NCBI RefSeq assembly: GCF_007990635.1
Contig: NZ_AP019846.1
Location: forward strand, 682,001 to 746,000
Direction: 5' to 3'
From: Leptotrichia hongkongensis
Lineage (GTDB): Bacteria; Fusobacteriota; Fusobacteriia; Fusobacteriales; Leptotrichiaceae
DNA: 64,000 nt
Shown: positions 8,717 to 18,161 of the stretch, piece after piece
How positions within the stretch are numbered: the stretch's first letter is position 1
Layout: each line of letters begins with the position of its first letter
Made by a program: the position numbers and the translations under genes
Notes under the pieces: model-generated
The model's input: only the letters and a program-made list of their open reading frames with translations
Told to the model about the DNA's origin: nothing
The model's database searches: none

Positions 8717-10282
8717 ATGAAATTCAGTACAATAAGAAATAAAATATTAATATTATTAGTTTTTGTTGCAACTTTCATAACAGGATATAGTGATGACATA
8801 AAGGTTGGGATGGAGTGTGGATATGCTCCTTTCAACTGGTTTCAAAATGATGCTAAAAATGGTGCTGTAAAAGTTGATGGAGGTTATTGTGGGGGATATG
8901 ACGTTGAAATAGCCAAAGTTATTGCAAAAAAATTGAATAAAAATTTGGTAATTGTAAAGACGAAATGGGAAGCATTGCTTGGCCCCGCACTAACTTCTGG
9001 AAAAGTTGATTTAGTTATAGCGGGAATGTCTGCAACGCCTGAAAGACGTCAAAGCCTAACATTTTCAAAACCATATTATGAATCAGATTTAGTAGTAGTT
9101 GTGAAAAAGAATGGAAAATATGCAAACGCCAAATCAATTAATGATTTTACAGGAGCAAAAATTACAGGGCAATTAAACACGCTTCACTATGATGTTATTG
9201 ATCAGATGAAAGGTGTACAGAAGCAAACTGCAATGGAAAGTTTTCCAGCTATGATAGTAGCATTAAATTCAGGGAAAATAGATGGGTACATATCAGAAAG
9301 ACCCGGAGCTATGGCGGCTCAATTTTCAAATCCTAATTTAAAGTTCATTTCGTTTGATAAGAATACAGGATTTAAATACGATACAGAAGAAGTGAATGTA
9401 GCTATTGGAATGAAATTGGGAAATACAGAGCTGGAGGAAAAAATCAATAAAATATTAGATGAAGATTTAACTCCTAAAGTACGTCAACGTATTATGGAAA
9501 AGTCTATACAAAATCAGCCAAATGAAGCCTCACGTTCATTTTTTGGATGGGTAATATTTTTTATAAAAAACAACTGGATGACTTTTGTGAAAGGTACACT
9601 TTCAACACTGTATATTTCAATTACAGGTACAGTAGTTGGATTTTTCATTGGATTACTGGTTGCATTATTAAGGTATTCAGAAGCAGAAATTGATGGACAG
9701 TCTCATAAGTATAAAAAAACTGGATTAAAATTCTTAAACTGGCTTTCTTCAATCTATATTGCTGTATTTAGAGGAACCCCAATGATAGTGCAATCAATGG
9801 TAATTTATTACGGATTATCGCAAGTATTTCATATTAATCTGTCACCAATGGTAGCGGCACTGTTTATTGTATCAATAAATACAGGTGCATATATGAGTGA
9901 AATTATACGTGGAGGGATTGATTCCATTGATAACGGACAGTTTGAAGCGGCAAAAGCTATTGGAATGACGAATTTTCAGTTGATGCAAAGTATCATTTTT
10001 CCACAGATGTTTAGAAATATTTTACCAATGATTGGAAATGAGCTTATTGTAAATATTAAAGATACATCTGTATTAAATGTAATAAGTGTTACTGAACTTT
10101 TCTTTATTTCAAATTCTGTTGCGGGAACTTACTCACGTTATTATGAAGTATTTATTATAACAAGTGTGATTTACTTCTTCTTAACGTTTACATTATCATT
10201 AATTTTAAAACAAATCGAAAAACGAATTGACGGGCCTCAACATTTTGAAATTTTAGATGATGCTAATGGGGAGGAGAAATAA
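8717..10282 (+). CDS. polar amino-acid ABC transporter, binding protein fused to permease
   Basis: One 521-aa chain joins a substrate-binding domain to its permease. Residues 1-25 are a signal or anchor segment. About 27-255 is a family 3 solute-binding domain ([23 protein letters not shown]). From about 285 a HisM/GlnP-type membrane domain follows, with the ATPase-contacting loop [12 protein letters not shown] near 408. With the next gene it would import a polar amino acid; the ligand (glutamine, arginine, cystine) cannot be told by eye. Its stop overlaps the ATPase start by one base (TAATG). Confidence 0.92.
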   Translation: MKFSTIRNKILILLVFVATFITGYSDDIKVGMECGYAPFNWFQNDAKNGAVKVDGGYCGGYDVEIAKVIAKKLNKNLVIVKTKWEALLGPALTSGKVDLVIAGMSATPERRQSLTFSKPYYESDLVVVVKKNGKYANAKSINDFTGAKITGQLNTLHYDVIDQMKGVQKQTAMESFPAMIVALNSGKIDGYISERPGAMAAQFSNPNLKFISFDKNTGFKYDTEEVNVAIGMKLGNTELEEKINKILDEDLTPKVRQRIMEKSIQNQPNEASRSFFGWVIFFIKNNWMTFVKGTLSTLYISITGTVVGFFIGLLVALLRYSEAEIDGQSHKYKKTGLKFLNWLSSIYIAVFRGTPMIVQSMVIYYGLSQVFHINLSPMVAALFIVSINTGAYMSEIIRGGIDSIDNGQFEAAKAIGMTNFQLMQSIIFPQMFRNILPMIGNELIVNIKDTSVLNVISVTELFFISNSVAGTYSRYYEVFIITSVIYFFLTFTLSLILKQIEKRIDGPQHFEILDDANGEEK

Positions 10283-11022
10283 TGAGTAAAAAAGTTATTG
10301 AAATAAAAAATATTAGAAAAGATTTTGGAAAGAGAACAGTTTTAAAGGATGTAAACTTTGATGTTTATGAAAAGGAAGTTGTAAGTATAATTGGTTCGTC
10401 TGGAAGTGGAAAATCAACACTTTTAAGATGTATAAACTTACTTGAAAAGCCTACTAGCGGACAAGTCTTAATTCATGGAAAAGATGCGATGGCAGGAGAT
10501 GTGTCACTTGTTACATTGCGAGAAAAAGTAGGAATGGTATTTCAGCAGTTTAATTTGTTTAATAATTTAAGTGTTTTAGAAAACTGTGTAATTGGACAAA
10601 TGAAAGTTTTGAAAAAGTCAAGAGACGAGGCTGAGAAAATAGCAAGAGAATTTTTGGCAAAAGTAGGAATGGAACGTTTTGTTCATGCAAAGCCAAATCA
10701 AATTTCTGGTGGTCAGAAGCAACGGGTGGCAATAGCAAGAGCATTGGCGATGCAGCCAGAAGTTTTATTATTTGATGAGCCAACATCAGCGCTAGATCCT
10801 GAAATGGTTGGAGAAGTACTCAAAGTAATGAAAGATTTGGCAAAAAGTGGACTTACGATGATTGTTGTAACACATGAAATGGATTTTGCCCATGATGTTT
10901 CAAGTCGAGTTGTATTTATGGACCAAGGTGTGATTGTGGAAGATGACAAGCCTGAAAATATATTTGAAAATCCTAAACATGAAAGAACTAAGGAATTTTT
11001 AAGCAGAATGTTAAGTAAATAA
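10282..11022 (+). CDS. polar amino-acid ABC transporter ATP-binding protein
   Basis: The 246-aa ATPase partner of the preceding fused permease, of the GlnQ/HisP/ArtP type. It has Walker [10 protein letters not shown] (about 38-46), Q-loop VFQQFNLF, signature [14 protein letters not shown] (about 142), Walker [15 protein letters not shown] (about 160) and the H-loop [16 protein letters not shown] coupling suggests equal translation with the permease. No terminator is obvious directly after it. Confidence 0.95.
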   Translation: MSKKVIEIKNIRKDFGKRTVLKDVNFDVYEKEVVSIIGSSGSGKSTLLRCINLLEKPTSGQVLIHGKDAMAGDVSLVTLREKVGMVFQQFNLFNNLSVLENCVIGQMKVLKKSRDEAEKIAREFLAKVGMERFVHAKPNQISGGQKQRVAIARALAMQPEVLLFDEPTSALDPEMVGEVLKVMKDLAKSGLTMIVVTHEMDFAHDVSSRVVFMDQGVIVEDDKPENIFENPKHERTKEFLSRMLSK

Positions 11023-11156
11023 AATGAGATTATTTATAAATTAAGACTAAAAAACAATTAAAACTAAAAATATTCCTTGAATTTTTTAAAAAATAGTGTA
11101 AAATAGTAAAAGTAAAATAACTAAAAATAAAAAAATATTATAATTAAGGAGAAAAA

Positions 11157-11950
11157 ATGGCAAAAAGAAAGCTGAAGATATTAAATTAACTTTGACTGAT
11201 GAAGAAAGAGAAGGGTTGGATAACGACGGAATAAAAAGAATTTTGACTAATAAAGCTATATTAGATGTAGCAAAAGGATATGAATTTTCAGAAGAAGAAA
11301 AAGAAGAATTTGATTATTTCTTTACAAATGAAAAACACAAATTTTTTGTTGCTAAAATGATTGAAGATAAAATTTCTGTAAATGAAAATGATGTTACAAA
11401 ATTATATACAGATAATAAAGCTGATTTTGATGCACAAAATATTCCTTTCTCACAAGCTAGGGAAATTATCCAAAGAGATTTGTTAAATCAACAAATAGCT
11501 ACTTTAGAAGCTGAAGAATTAAACAAATTAGTCGAAGAAATGCAAGATAAAATAGAAATCACTAAAAAAGAAATTCTGTTCTCAAAAGGAGATGCAGAAG
11601 TTCTAAAAACTTTAATCGTTGGTAAAATAATTTCTAAAAAAATGGCTGATGAAAAATTTGAAGAACAAAATAAAAAAGATTTAGAAATTATAAAAGATAA
11701 CGTATACGTTAATTACTACTTAGATTTACAAGTAAGAAAAAATGTAAAAGTTACTCAAGAAGAAATTGCTGAAATCTACGAAAATGAAAAAGCAAAATTA
11801 GGAAATGTAACTCCAAATAGTGCTTATCAACAAATAGCAAATGGATTATTAAACACTAGAGCAATTGAAGAAAGAAATAAGCTAGTAAATAAAATTATAG
11901 AAGACTATAAAGTTGATGAAGTTGCAAAGAAATATACAGAAGCTGAATAA
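11157..11950 (+). pseudogene. SurA/PpiC-like helical protein without signal peptide, frameshifted at codon 3
   Basis: AAGGAGAAAAAATG gives a clear start at 11157 (MAK), but the frame closes after ten codons. Losing one A from the run at 11162-11166 explains this: with six A the protein reads MAKKKAEDIKLTLTDEE and stays open to 11950. The ~264-aa product is helical, charged and lacks a signal peptide. Two segments (about residues 55-130 and 175-250) look like diverged copies, each with Y-x-(D/E)NxKA..., a ...LLN... helix and an E-x-(N)KLV helix, as in SurA N-terminal/trigger-factor-like chaperone domains (inference). No PPIase domain is seen. A base-call error is likely. Confidence 0.55.
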
Positions 11951-11966
11951 TTAAAAATATTAATTT

Positions 11967-12010
11967 AAAAAACTGAAAAGTAGTAATTTTTATGAAATTC
12001 AGTTTTTTTA
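11967..12010 (+). terminator. terminator after the SurA-like gene
   Basis: AAAAAACTGAA pairs with TTCAGTTTTTT and continues into a T run. Confidence 0.6.
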
Positions 12011-12201
12011 TTTGTTTTGTAGAGTTATTCATTATAACAAATTTAAAGTATACGTTTTATATGATTAACTCCAAAACTTTCCTTTCCATTTTTCATAAAT
12101 TTCACTCGAATAAAATTTATTAGTATACTAAAACTAAAAATTTATTCTATATAAAGAAAAATATTATTATGAATTTTTAAAATTTTAACTTTTAAGTAAA
12201 G

Positions 12202-12306
12202 TATAGTAAAACTAGTTTAAAACAGAACTCAAAAATTATGACTATTTCACTCAAACCCTAAATTATATAATTTCTATCAGTTCAATTTTAAATGGGTTCG
12301 AGTATA
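12202..12306 (+). repeat. MITE-like element, copy 2 (105 bp)
   Basis: Nearly identical to copy 1, so these two probably spread recently. It lies between convergent transcripts in the 12011-12339 gap, which otherwise shows nothing. Confidence 0.8.
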
Positions 12307-12339
12307 ATATTTAATTTAATCATATTTTCTATAAAATAA

Positions 12340-12380
12340 AACTCAGATATTTTAGTAAAATAACTATGATATCTGAGTTA
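12340..12380 (-). terminator. terminator of the riboflavin operon
   Basis: AACTCAGATAT and ATATCTGAGTT form an 11-bp perfect stem. On the minus strand the stem is followed by a T-rich run just after ribBA. Confidence 0.7.
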
Positions 12381-12389
12381 AAATAATTT

Positions 12390-13610
12390 TTATAATTTTT
12401 GATTTAATAAATGTCCCATTTTTTCCTTTTTCACTTTTAAATAATTTTTATCCACATCGTTTGCAGTAATTTCAATTTCTGAACGTCCAGAAACTTTAAT
12501 CCCATATTTCTCGAGTCCTTCAATTTTTTTTGGATTATTAGTTTTTAAAATAATTGATTTTATTTCTAAATCCTTTATAATCTGTGCTGCTACAGCATAA
12601 TCTCTTAAATCATCAGAAAATCCTAATTTATGATTTGCTTCCACAGTATCATACCCTTCATCTTGAAGTTTATATGCTTTTAATTTATTTAAAATACCGA
12701 TTCCACGCCCTTCTTGACGTAGATAAATTATAAGTCCTTCTCCGCTTTCTTCCAGTTCGTGTAAAGCTCTGTGAAGTTGTTCCTGACAGTCACAGCGTTT
12801 TGATCCAAAAACATCGCCAGTTAGGCATTCAGAATGAAGTCTGACTACGATATTCTCTTTATTTTTTATTTCCCCTTTCATAACGGCAATATATTCTTTA
12901 TGTTCAATTTTGTCACTATAACCTGCAAAAGTAAAGTTTCCAAATTGTGTTGGGATATCAACAATTGCTTCATTTTTAACTAATTTTTCGTTTTTTTTTA
13001 TGTAAACAATTAAATCATCAATTGTAATTAATTTTAAATTATGTTTTTGGCAAAATTCAAATAAATCATTTCGACGAGCCATTTCCCCATCTTCTCTTAA
13101 AATTTCCATAATTACACCTATATCAGAAAATCCAGCAAGTTTAGATAATTCAACAGCAGCCTCAGTATGTCCTTTTCTTTCAAGAACGCCACCTTCACGT
13201 GCGATTAGCGGAAATATATGTCCTGGTTTTCTAAAGTCTTTTGCGGTTTTTAGAGGATTTGCCAAGTCTTTTATTGTTTTTAGTCTATCACCTGCAGAAA
13301 TTCCAGTAGTTGTACCTTCCAGCGCGTCAACTGATACTGCAAAAGCAGTTCCGTAATAATCAGTATTGTGCTGAACCATCGGATTTAATTCAAGTTCTTC
13401 GGCTCTCTTTTTAGACATTGGTACACACATAAGTCCACGTGCTTCGTTAATTATGAAATTTAAAGTTTCATAAGTTACTGCATCAGCCGGAATTACAAAA
13501 TCCCCTTCATTTTCCCTGTCCTTATCGTCAACAACCACTACTGGAATACCATTTTTTAAATCTTCAATGGCAGCTTCAATGCTGTCAAAATTCATCTTTT
13601 TTTCTGACAT
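12390..13610 (-). CDS. ribBA: bifunctional DHBP synthase / GTP cyclohydrolase II
   Basis: The first ~203 residues make 3,4-dihydroxy-2-butanone 4-phosphate from ribulose 5-phosphate (DRENEGD near 32 and GHTEA carry active-site residues). Residues ~210-403 are GTP cyclohydrolase II: CLTGDVFGSKRCDC near 258 gives the three zinc cysteines and RQEGRGIG near 296 the catalytic loop. At 406 aa it is a normal two-domain RibBA. Both products feed riboflavin synthesis: the cyclohydrolase product goes to RibD and the butanone phosphate to RibH. It is the last gene of the operon, 37 bases after ribE. Confidence 0.96.
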   Translation of the reverse strand: MSEKKMNFDSIEAAIEDLKNGIPVVVVDDKDRENEGDFVIPADAVTYETLNFIINEARGLMCVPMSKKRAEELELNPMVQHNTDYYGTAFAVSVDALEGTTTGISAGDRLKTIKDLANPLKTAKDFRKPGHIFPLIAREGGVLERKGHTEAAVELSKLAGFSDIGVIMEILREDGEMARRNDLFEFCQKHNLKLITIDDLIVYIKKNEKLVKNEAIVDIPTQFGNFTFAGYSDKIEHKEYIAVMKGEIKNKENIVVRLHSECLTGDVFGSKRCDCQEQLHRALHELEESGEGLIIYLRQEGRGIGILNKLKAYKLQDEGYDTVEANHKLGFSDDLRDYAVAAQIIKDLEIKSIILKTNNPKKIEGLEKYGIKVSGRSEIEITANDVDKNYLKVKKEKMGHLLNQKL

Positions 13611-13647
13611 TTAAAATCACTTCTTTCTTCTTGTTTTATATTTTTAA

Positions 13648-14325
13648 TTAAAATCCATGTTTTTGTAAAAATTCCATTGTTAAATTGGAGTTTTTGCCTT
13701 TATTTTCTGTATTTTCAAAATTGTCAAACTTTAATATTTTTTCAACATATTTTCCAAACAAATCTGTTTCAATATTCACAAAATCTCCAGTTTTTTTCAT
13801 TCCAATGGTAATATTTTCAATCGTATGTGGGATAAGTGAAACTGAGAAAATCCCATCATTATCATTTACATCAATTACTGTAAGGCTCGCTCCGTCAATC
13901 GTTACACGTCCTTTTTCAACAATATATTTCATATTATTTTTATAATTTTTATCCAGCTGGAATTCATACACTTTTGCAATCCCTTTGTCTGTAATTGATA
14001 CAATTTTAGCCTCACAGTCAACATCTCCCATTACAAGATGTCCACCTAAAAAAGTCATAAGTGTAAGTGACTTTTCAAGATTCACAATATCTCCAGCCTT
14101 AGCACGTTTTAAACCGCTTCTTTCAATAGTTTCAAACATTACATCGGCAGTAAAGTCGTTTCCATTTAGTTTTGTAACAGTCAGACAGACGCCATTTACA
14201 GCGATACTATCCCCAATCTGTGCTTTTTCAGCGACTTTTTTTCCCCTTATTGTAATCTCGATACTTGCAGATTTTTTTGCAATATCAATAATTTTTCCAG
14301 TTTCTTCAACTAAACCAGTAAACAT
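13648..14325 (-). CDS. ribE: riboflavin synthase, alpha subunit
   Basis: It catalyses dismutation of two 6,7-dimethyl-8-ribityllumazine molecules to riboflavin. MFTGLVEETGKI is the classic N-terminus. Two lumazine-binding repeats are visible (about 1-97 and 98-200; the second begins near GGHLVMGDVDCEA). At 225 aa it is slightly longer than usual owing to a polar Asn/Lys-rich tail. AGGAGAAAATT precedes the ATG. The order ribD-ribE-ribBA matches the common clostridial and fusobacterial arrangement. Confidence 0.95.
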   Translation of the reverse strand: MFTGLVEETGKIIDIAKKSASIEITIRGKKVAEKAQIGDSIAVNGVCLTVTKLNGNDFTADVMFETIERSGLKRAKAGDIVNLEKSLTLMTFLGGHLVMGDVDCEAKIVSITDKGIAKVYEFQLDKNYKNNMKYIVEKGRVTIDGASLTVIDVNDNDGIFSVSLIPHTIENITIGMKKTGDFVNIETDLFGKYVEKILKFDNFENTENKGKNSNLTMEFLQKHGF

Positions 14326-14397
14326 AATTTTCTCCTGATTTTTAATTTTTTATTTTAAATTATAGTAGAAAGTTAAGTTGTATTTATAACCAATCTA

Positions 14398-15513
14398 CTA
14401 ACTATAATTTTTTTGTAAAAATTCCATTCCAACATTTTCATCATAAACATTATATTTTACGTTTTTCAAAACGATGGCTCCATTCATATTTTTTTTATCA
14501 AATCCAGCAATAAAAGATTTTCCTTCAGTATCGCCTAAAATTTTATTAGCAATGAAAATTTCTCCAGCATCAATAACATCTTCTTCAAATGCTTGTGAAA
14601 TAAGTGATTGTCCACCTTCCAGCAAAATTGAGTCAATTCCTAATTTTCCAATTTTGTCAAGGATTTCTTTAAAATTGAATTTTGTACCATTTAAAAATAC
14701 AAATTTAACCTTGTTATTTTTAGAAAAATCTAACTGCTTTTCAGAATTTTTATTTTTTTCTGATGTAATAATTATGGTTTTTTCATCAATATTTTCCTTA
14801 ATAACAGTATAATCTTTTTCAGTTTTTAAATGTGGATCAATAATTATTCTATATGGATTTACACCGTTTTCAATTCTCGCAGTAAGACTTGGATTATCAG
14901 CTAGAATAGTATTTATTCCAACCATTATTCCCATAAATTTATTTCGGTAAAATTGTACTTTTTCACGTGCCGCTTCGTTTGTAATCCATTTTGAATTTCC
15001 TGTTTTTGTAGCAATTTTTCCATCTAGAGTAATTGCACATTTTAAGAATAAATATGGTAATTTTGTCATAATATATTTGAAAAACACTTGGTTTATTTTG
15101 TCGCATTCTTCTTTCAAAATATTTTCAGTAACTTCAATTCCAGCATTTTTCAATATTTGTATGCCTTTTCCAGCTACTTTTGGATTTTGGTCAGACGAGC
15201 CGATAACACATCTTTTTAGTCCCAATTTTACAATTTTTTCTGCACAAGGCGGTGTTTTTCCATAATGCGAGCAAGGTTCCAATGTAACATAAATTGTTGC
15301 ATCTGACAAATCTTTAGAATTTTTTGAAGCTTCATTCAAGGCATAAACTTCGGCGTGAGGTCCTCCAAAATATTTGTGATAGCCAGTTCCAATAACTTTT
15401 CCATCTTGAACGACGATAGCTCCAACCATTGGATTGGGATTTACTGACCCAACCCCTTTTTTTGCCAGTTCAATTGCCATTTTCATATATTTTTCATCAA
15501 TATTTTCATTCAT
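14398..15513 (-). CDS. ribD: riboflavin-specific deaminase / reductase
   Basis: RibD deaminates the pyrimidine from GTP cyclohydrolase II and then reduces its ribose. The ATG at 15513 follows AAAGGAAAAAATAAA, giving 371 aa; a longer frame to 15561 would run into MITE copy 3 and is rejected. The deaminase zinc site is HAE (53-55) with Cys81 and Cys90 (PCSHYGKTPPC). The reductase occupies about 150-370 (ITLDGKIA, LLEGGQSLISQAF). The stop codon region (ACTATAAT) resembles the end of the local repeat elements. MITE copy 3 separates it from ribH. Confidence 0.95.
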   Translation of the reverse strand: MNENIDEKYMKMAIELAKKGVGSVNPNPMVGAIVVQDGKVIGTGYHKYFGGPHAEVYALNEASKNSKDLSDATIYVTLEPCSHYGKTPPCAEKIVKLGLKRCVIGSSDQNPKVAGKGIQILKNAGIEVTENILKEECDKINQVFFKYIMTKLPYLFLKCAITLDGKIATKTGNSKWITNEAAREKVQFYRNKFMGIMVGINTILADNPSLTARIENGVNPYRIIIDPHLKTEKDYTVIKENIDEKTIIITSEKNKNSEKQLDFSKNNKVKFVFLNGTKFNFKEILDKIGKLGIDSILLEGGQSLISQAFEEDVIDAGEIFIANKILGDTEGKSFIAGFDKKNMNGAIVLKNVKYNVYDENVGMEFLQKNYS

Positions 15514-15530
15514 TTTATTTTTTCCTTTAT

Positions 15531-15636
15531 TATAGTAAAACTGATTTAAAACTAAACTCAAAAGGCTATGACTATTTTACTCAAACCCTAAATTTACATA
15601 ATTTTTATAGTTTAATTTTAAATAGGTTTGAGTATA
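15531..15636 (+). repeat. MITE-like element, copy 3, inside the riboflavin operon
   Basis: A 106-bp copy with TATAGTAAAACTG at one end and AGGTTTGAGTATA at the other. It lies between ribH and ribD, ending 18 bases upstream of the ribD ATG and immediately beside its ribosome site. Transcribed with the operon, it could form a hairpin between the two cistrons. Confidence 0.8.
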
Positions 15637-15710
15637 ATTCATGATGCTATCAATTAAATTTATAATTTTATTTTTATCAAAATTTTTTGAAAATTTTACA
15701 AAAATATTTT

Positions 15711-16175
15711 TTATCCAATTTCTTTTATTAAATTAATCATTTCGATTGCAGAAAATGCAGCATCTGCACCTTTATTTCCAGCTTTTGTTCCGGCTCTTTC
15801 AATAGCTTCTTCAATGTTGTTTGTAGTTAAAACTCCAAAAATTACAGGTAATTCACTTTGCAATGAAATTTGGGCAACTCCTTTTGAAACTTCTGAACAA
15901 ACATAGTCAAAGTGTGGTGTAGAACCTTTTATAACAGCTCCAAGAGTAATTATAGCATCATATTTTTGTGTATTTGCTAATTTTTTTGCAATTAGTGGTA
16001 TTTCAAAAGCTCCTGGAACCCAAGCAATATCAATATTTTCTTCAGAAACATCATTTCTTTTTAATACATCCAAAGCCCCTCCAATCAATTTTGAAGTAAT
16101 GAATTCATTAAATCTTCCAGCTACAATAGCTATTTTTACATTTCTTCCATCAAATTTTCCTTCAAAAGTTCTCAT
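15711..16175 (-). CDS. ribH: 6,7-dimethyl-8-ribityllumazine synthase
   Basis: RibH condenses the RibD-derived pyrimidine with the butanone phosphate from RibBA. It is 154 aa, the normal length. [22 protein letters not shown] and [16 protein letters not shown] contain the phosphate-binding loops and catalytic His. It is the first gene after the FMN riboswitch, a different order from Bacillus, where ribH is last. AGAGGATGA lies upstream of the ATG. Confidence 0.95.
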   Translation of the reverse strand: MRTFEGKFDGRNVKIAIVAGRFNEFITSKLIGGALDVLKRNDVSEENIDIAWVPGAFEIPLIAKKLANTQKYDAIITLGAVIKGSTPHFDYVCSEVSKGVAQISLQSELPVIFGVLTTNNIEEAIERAGTKAGNKGADAAFSAIEMINLIKEIG

Positions 16176-16223
16176 TTTTAAATCATCCTCTCATTATTTA
16201 ATTTTTTATTTTCATTTAAAACT

Positions 16224-16258
16224 AAAAAAGCCAAGAATACTAAGATTCAAGGCTTTTA
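16224..16258 (-). terminator. riboswitch-controlled terminator before ribH
   Basis: On the minus strand AAAGCC-TT-GAAT pairs with ATTC-TT-GGCTTT, followed by six T. It lies between the FMN aptamer and ribH, where an expression platform belongs, so it probably stops transcription when FMN is bound. Confidence 0.7.
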
Positions 16259-16370
16259 TATAAAGGTAGGTAATTTTAATTTGTAATTATTATAATTCTG
16301 AATTTTACATAAATAACTGAGTTATATACAACAAAATTATTTAATAAATTCATATTAAAAATTAATCATT

Positions 16371-16502
16371 TCACTTCTACCATCTAGACTGTAACTATCG
16401 GTACTGGAATTGCACCAGTTCATGTCGTTTTAATTTTATTTAAAATAAAAACAACTCGTGGACTTTACCACCGGTCGGGAATTTCGCCCTGCCCTGAAGT
16501 TT
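16371..16502 (-). promoter_or_regulatory. FMN riboswitch (RFN element)
   Basis: Read on the minus strand, the segment has the conserved RFN blocks: CTTCAGGGCAGGGCGAAATT, CCCGACCGGTGGTAAAGTCC, the variable stem, then ACTGGTGCAATTCCAGTACC, CGATAGTTACAGTCTAGATG and a closing GAAG. This is the standard FMN aptamer. The variable stem is long and A+T-rich. About 110 bases separate the aptamer from the terminator before ribH. Transcriptional control of the whole ribH-D-E-BA operon follows. Confidence 0.95.
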
Positions 16503-16600
16503 TAAATTTATTTTCTAAACTAATAATATCACTTTTTTGTTATAATTACAAGCATTTTTTCAAAATAATATAAAATTTTTAGGAAAAAATCATTTTTTTA

Positions 16601-16629
16601 TTGACAAAATTTAAAACATAAGGTATCAT
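16601..16629 (+). promoter_or_regulatory. consensus promoter for the LRR lipoprotein operon
   Basis: TTGACA (16601-16606), 17-base spacer, TATCAT (16624-16629), about 105 bases before the ATG at 16735. The string ATTGACAAAATTTAAA recurs at the promoter of 22670. Confidence 0.6.
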
Positions 16630-16734
16630 TATATAAATTAAAATAAAATTAATAAATATAAAAATGTTAAAAAACATTTATATAAAATAAATTTTTTATT
16701 AATTAAAATAATAATATAAATAATAGGAGGAAAA

Positions 16735-18042
16735 ATGAGAAAAATACTAAAAATTTCAATTTTTATAGTATTTATAGCATGTAGTAACAGTAAAAGTGAT
16801 GAGTTGAAAGAAAATAGAAATACAAATGAACAAATGGCACAAATTCATACAATTTCCAAAAAAGATAAAAGCTGTACTGAACTAGAAAAATATAATATTA
16901 ATGCTGAAAAAATAGACTTGAGAAATAAAGGGCTGGAAGAGATAAATTGCGTTGGAAATTACAAAAATGTAAAAATTCTTGATTTACGTTGGAATAGAAT
17001 AAAGGACATAAAGCCGTTGAAAAATCTAAAAAAAATAGAAGTGTTGAAAATAAATTTTAATCAGATAGAAGATGTAAAGCCGTTATTAAATTTGCCAAAT
17101 TTAAGGGAATTATGGATACATAACAATAAAATAAGTGATATTAGAGGGATTGGAAAATTAACAAAGCTCGAACATTTGGATGTAAGTTTTAATCCATTAA
17201 AAAATGGAGTTGACGAAATTTCTCGATTAAAAAACTTAAAAAGGCTGGAATTACGTGAAGTTCCAAAAGAAATTGTAGATTATGTATATGAAAATTATCG
17301 TGATTTCATGATTCCTAAAAAAATATTTATAGAAGAAAGATACCCAGAACTTACTGCAAAGAGAGAAAATGTGGTAAAATATCCTAATTTTTCAGAATTT
17401 GAGAGCAAAATAAACGGTTTTGAAACAGTAAAGATTATAAAAGAACTTTCTACAAAGGAAATTGCACTAGATAAACTTCCGAAAGAGATTTACAAGATAG
17501 TTGATGAATATAATAGAAATTCTAAAGAAGCAGATGATAAAGTGGAAGGGGCAACTTTTTTTACAAATAATATTTACTCAATATACACTCTTACATATCC
17601 TTATGCCTATGCGGGACAATCAAATAGTGAAACTTTTTTTACAAAAAATGGAAAAGTAATAGTAAAAGATATAGTAAATTTGGATTCACAATTGGAAAGC
17701 ATTGATGGAAATAATCTGTTTTTATCAATAGTTGCAGCAAGTGGAGGGACAAATTATGTGATAACGGATATGAAAAGTGAACATTTGTGGCGTGAGGAAT
17801 TTAGGGATTTTGGGCTAGTATCACCTAAGAGAACAGGTAAAATTTTTATAACGGCTTCAAAGGAAAATGTTGTTAATGTAAGAGAAAACCATGGTTCAGA
17901 TAGTTCGATAATTCATAAATTAGCGAATAACGTTACAGTTGAGGAAATCTTAAACGAAGGTGCTTGGAAATATGTGTATTTTTATAATAAAGATGGGGGA
18001 TATTATATGAAAGGATATATACATAAAAGCCAGTTAAAATAG
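16735..18042 (+). CDS. leucine-rich-repeat lipoprotein with C-terminal SH3-like domain
   Basis: A 435-aa surface protein. The signal ends in FIAC (Cys16), giving a lipid anchor. Four or five internalin-like ~22-residue leucine-rich repeats cover about 45-170 (pattern LxxLxLxxNxIxDIxPLxNL). A middle region of unknown fold follows, and the last ~60 residues resemble a bacterial SH3 domain ending in YIHKSQLK. The same tail ends the broken gene at 49175. Such proteins bind other proteins or the wall, but no ligand can be named. AGGAGG precedes the ATG. The next gene starts 120 bases later with no terminator between, so they may be co-transcribed. Confidence 0.75.
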   Translation: MRKILKISIFIVFIACSNSKSDELKENRNTNEQMAQIHTISKKDKSCTELEKYNINAEKIDLRNKGLEEINCVGNYKNVKILDLRWNRIKDIKPLKNLKKIEVLKINFNQIEDVKPLLNLPNLRELWIHNNKISDIRGIGKLTKLEHLDVSFNPLKNGVDEISRLKNLKRLELREVPKEIVDYVYENYRDFMIPKKIFIEERYPELTAKRENVVKYPNFSEFESKINGFETVKIIKELSTKEIALDKLPKEIYKIVDEYNRNSKEADDKVEGATFFTNNIYSIYTLTYPYAYAGQSNSETFFTKNGKVIVKDIVNLDSQLESIDGNNLFLSIVAASGGTNYVITDMKSEHLWREEFRDFGLVSPKRTGKIFITASKENVVNVRENHGSDSSIIHKLANNVTVEEILNEGAWKYVYFYNKDGGYYMKGYIHKSQLK

Positions 18043-18161
18043 TTTATGATAAAATTAATTATAAATAAGAATATAGCAAACAAAGAAGGGGTGTAATAAT
18101 TTTATTTGAATTGTTAAAATAATTTTGTGAAAGTTTTAAGATTTAAAGGGGGGAATTGATT

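Noticed and set aside
13685-14338. Long plus-strand frames opposite ribE
   Set aside because: They lie antisense to a well-matched riboflavin synthase, lack ribosome sites and have no recognisable domain.
14474-15265. Plus-strand frames opposite ribD
   Set aside because: Shadows of the RibD coding frame; no start signals or domains.
15514-15561. Longer ribD start adding 16 residues
   Set aside because: The extra codons read through MITE copy 3, and the better ribosome site is before 15513.
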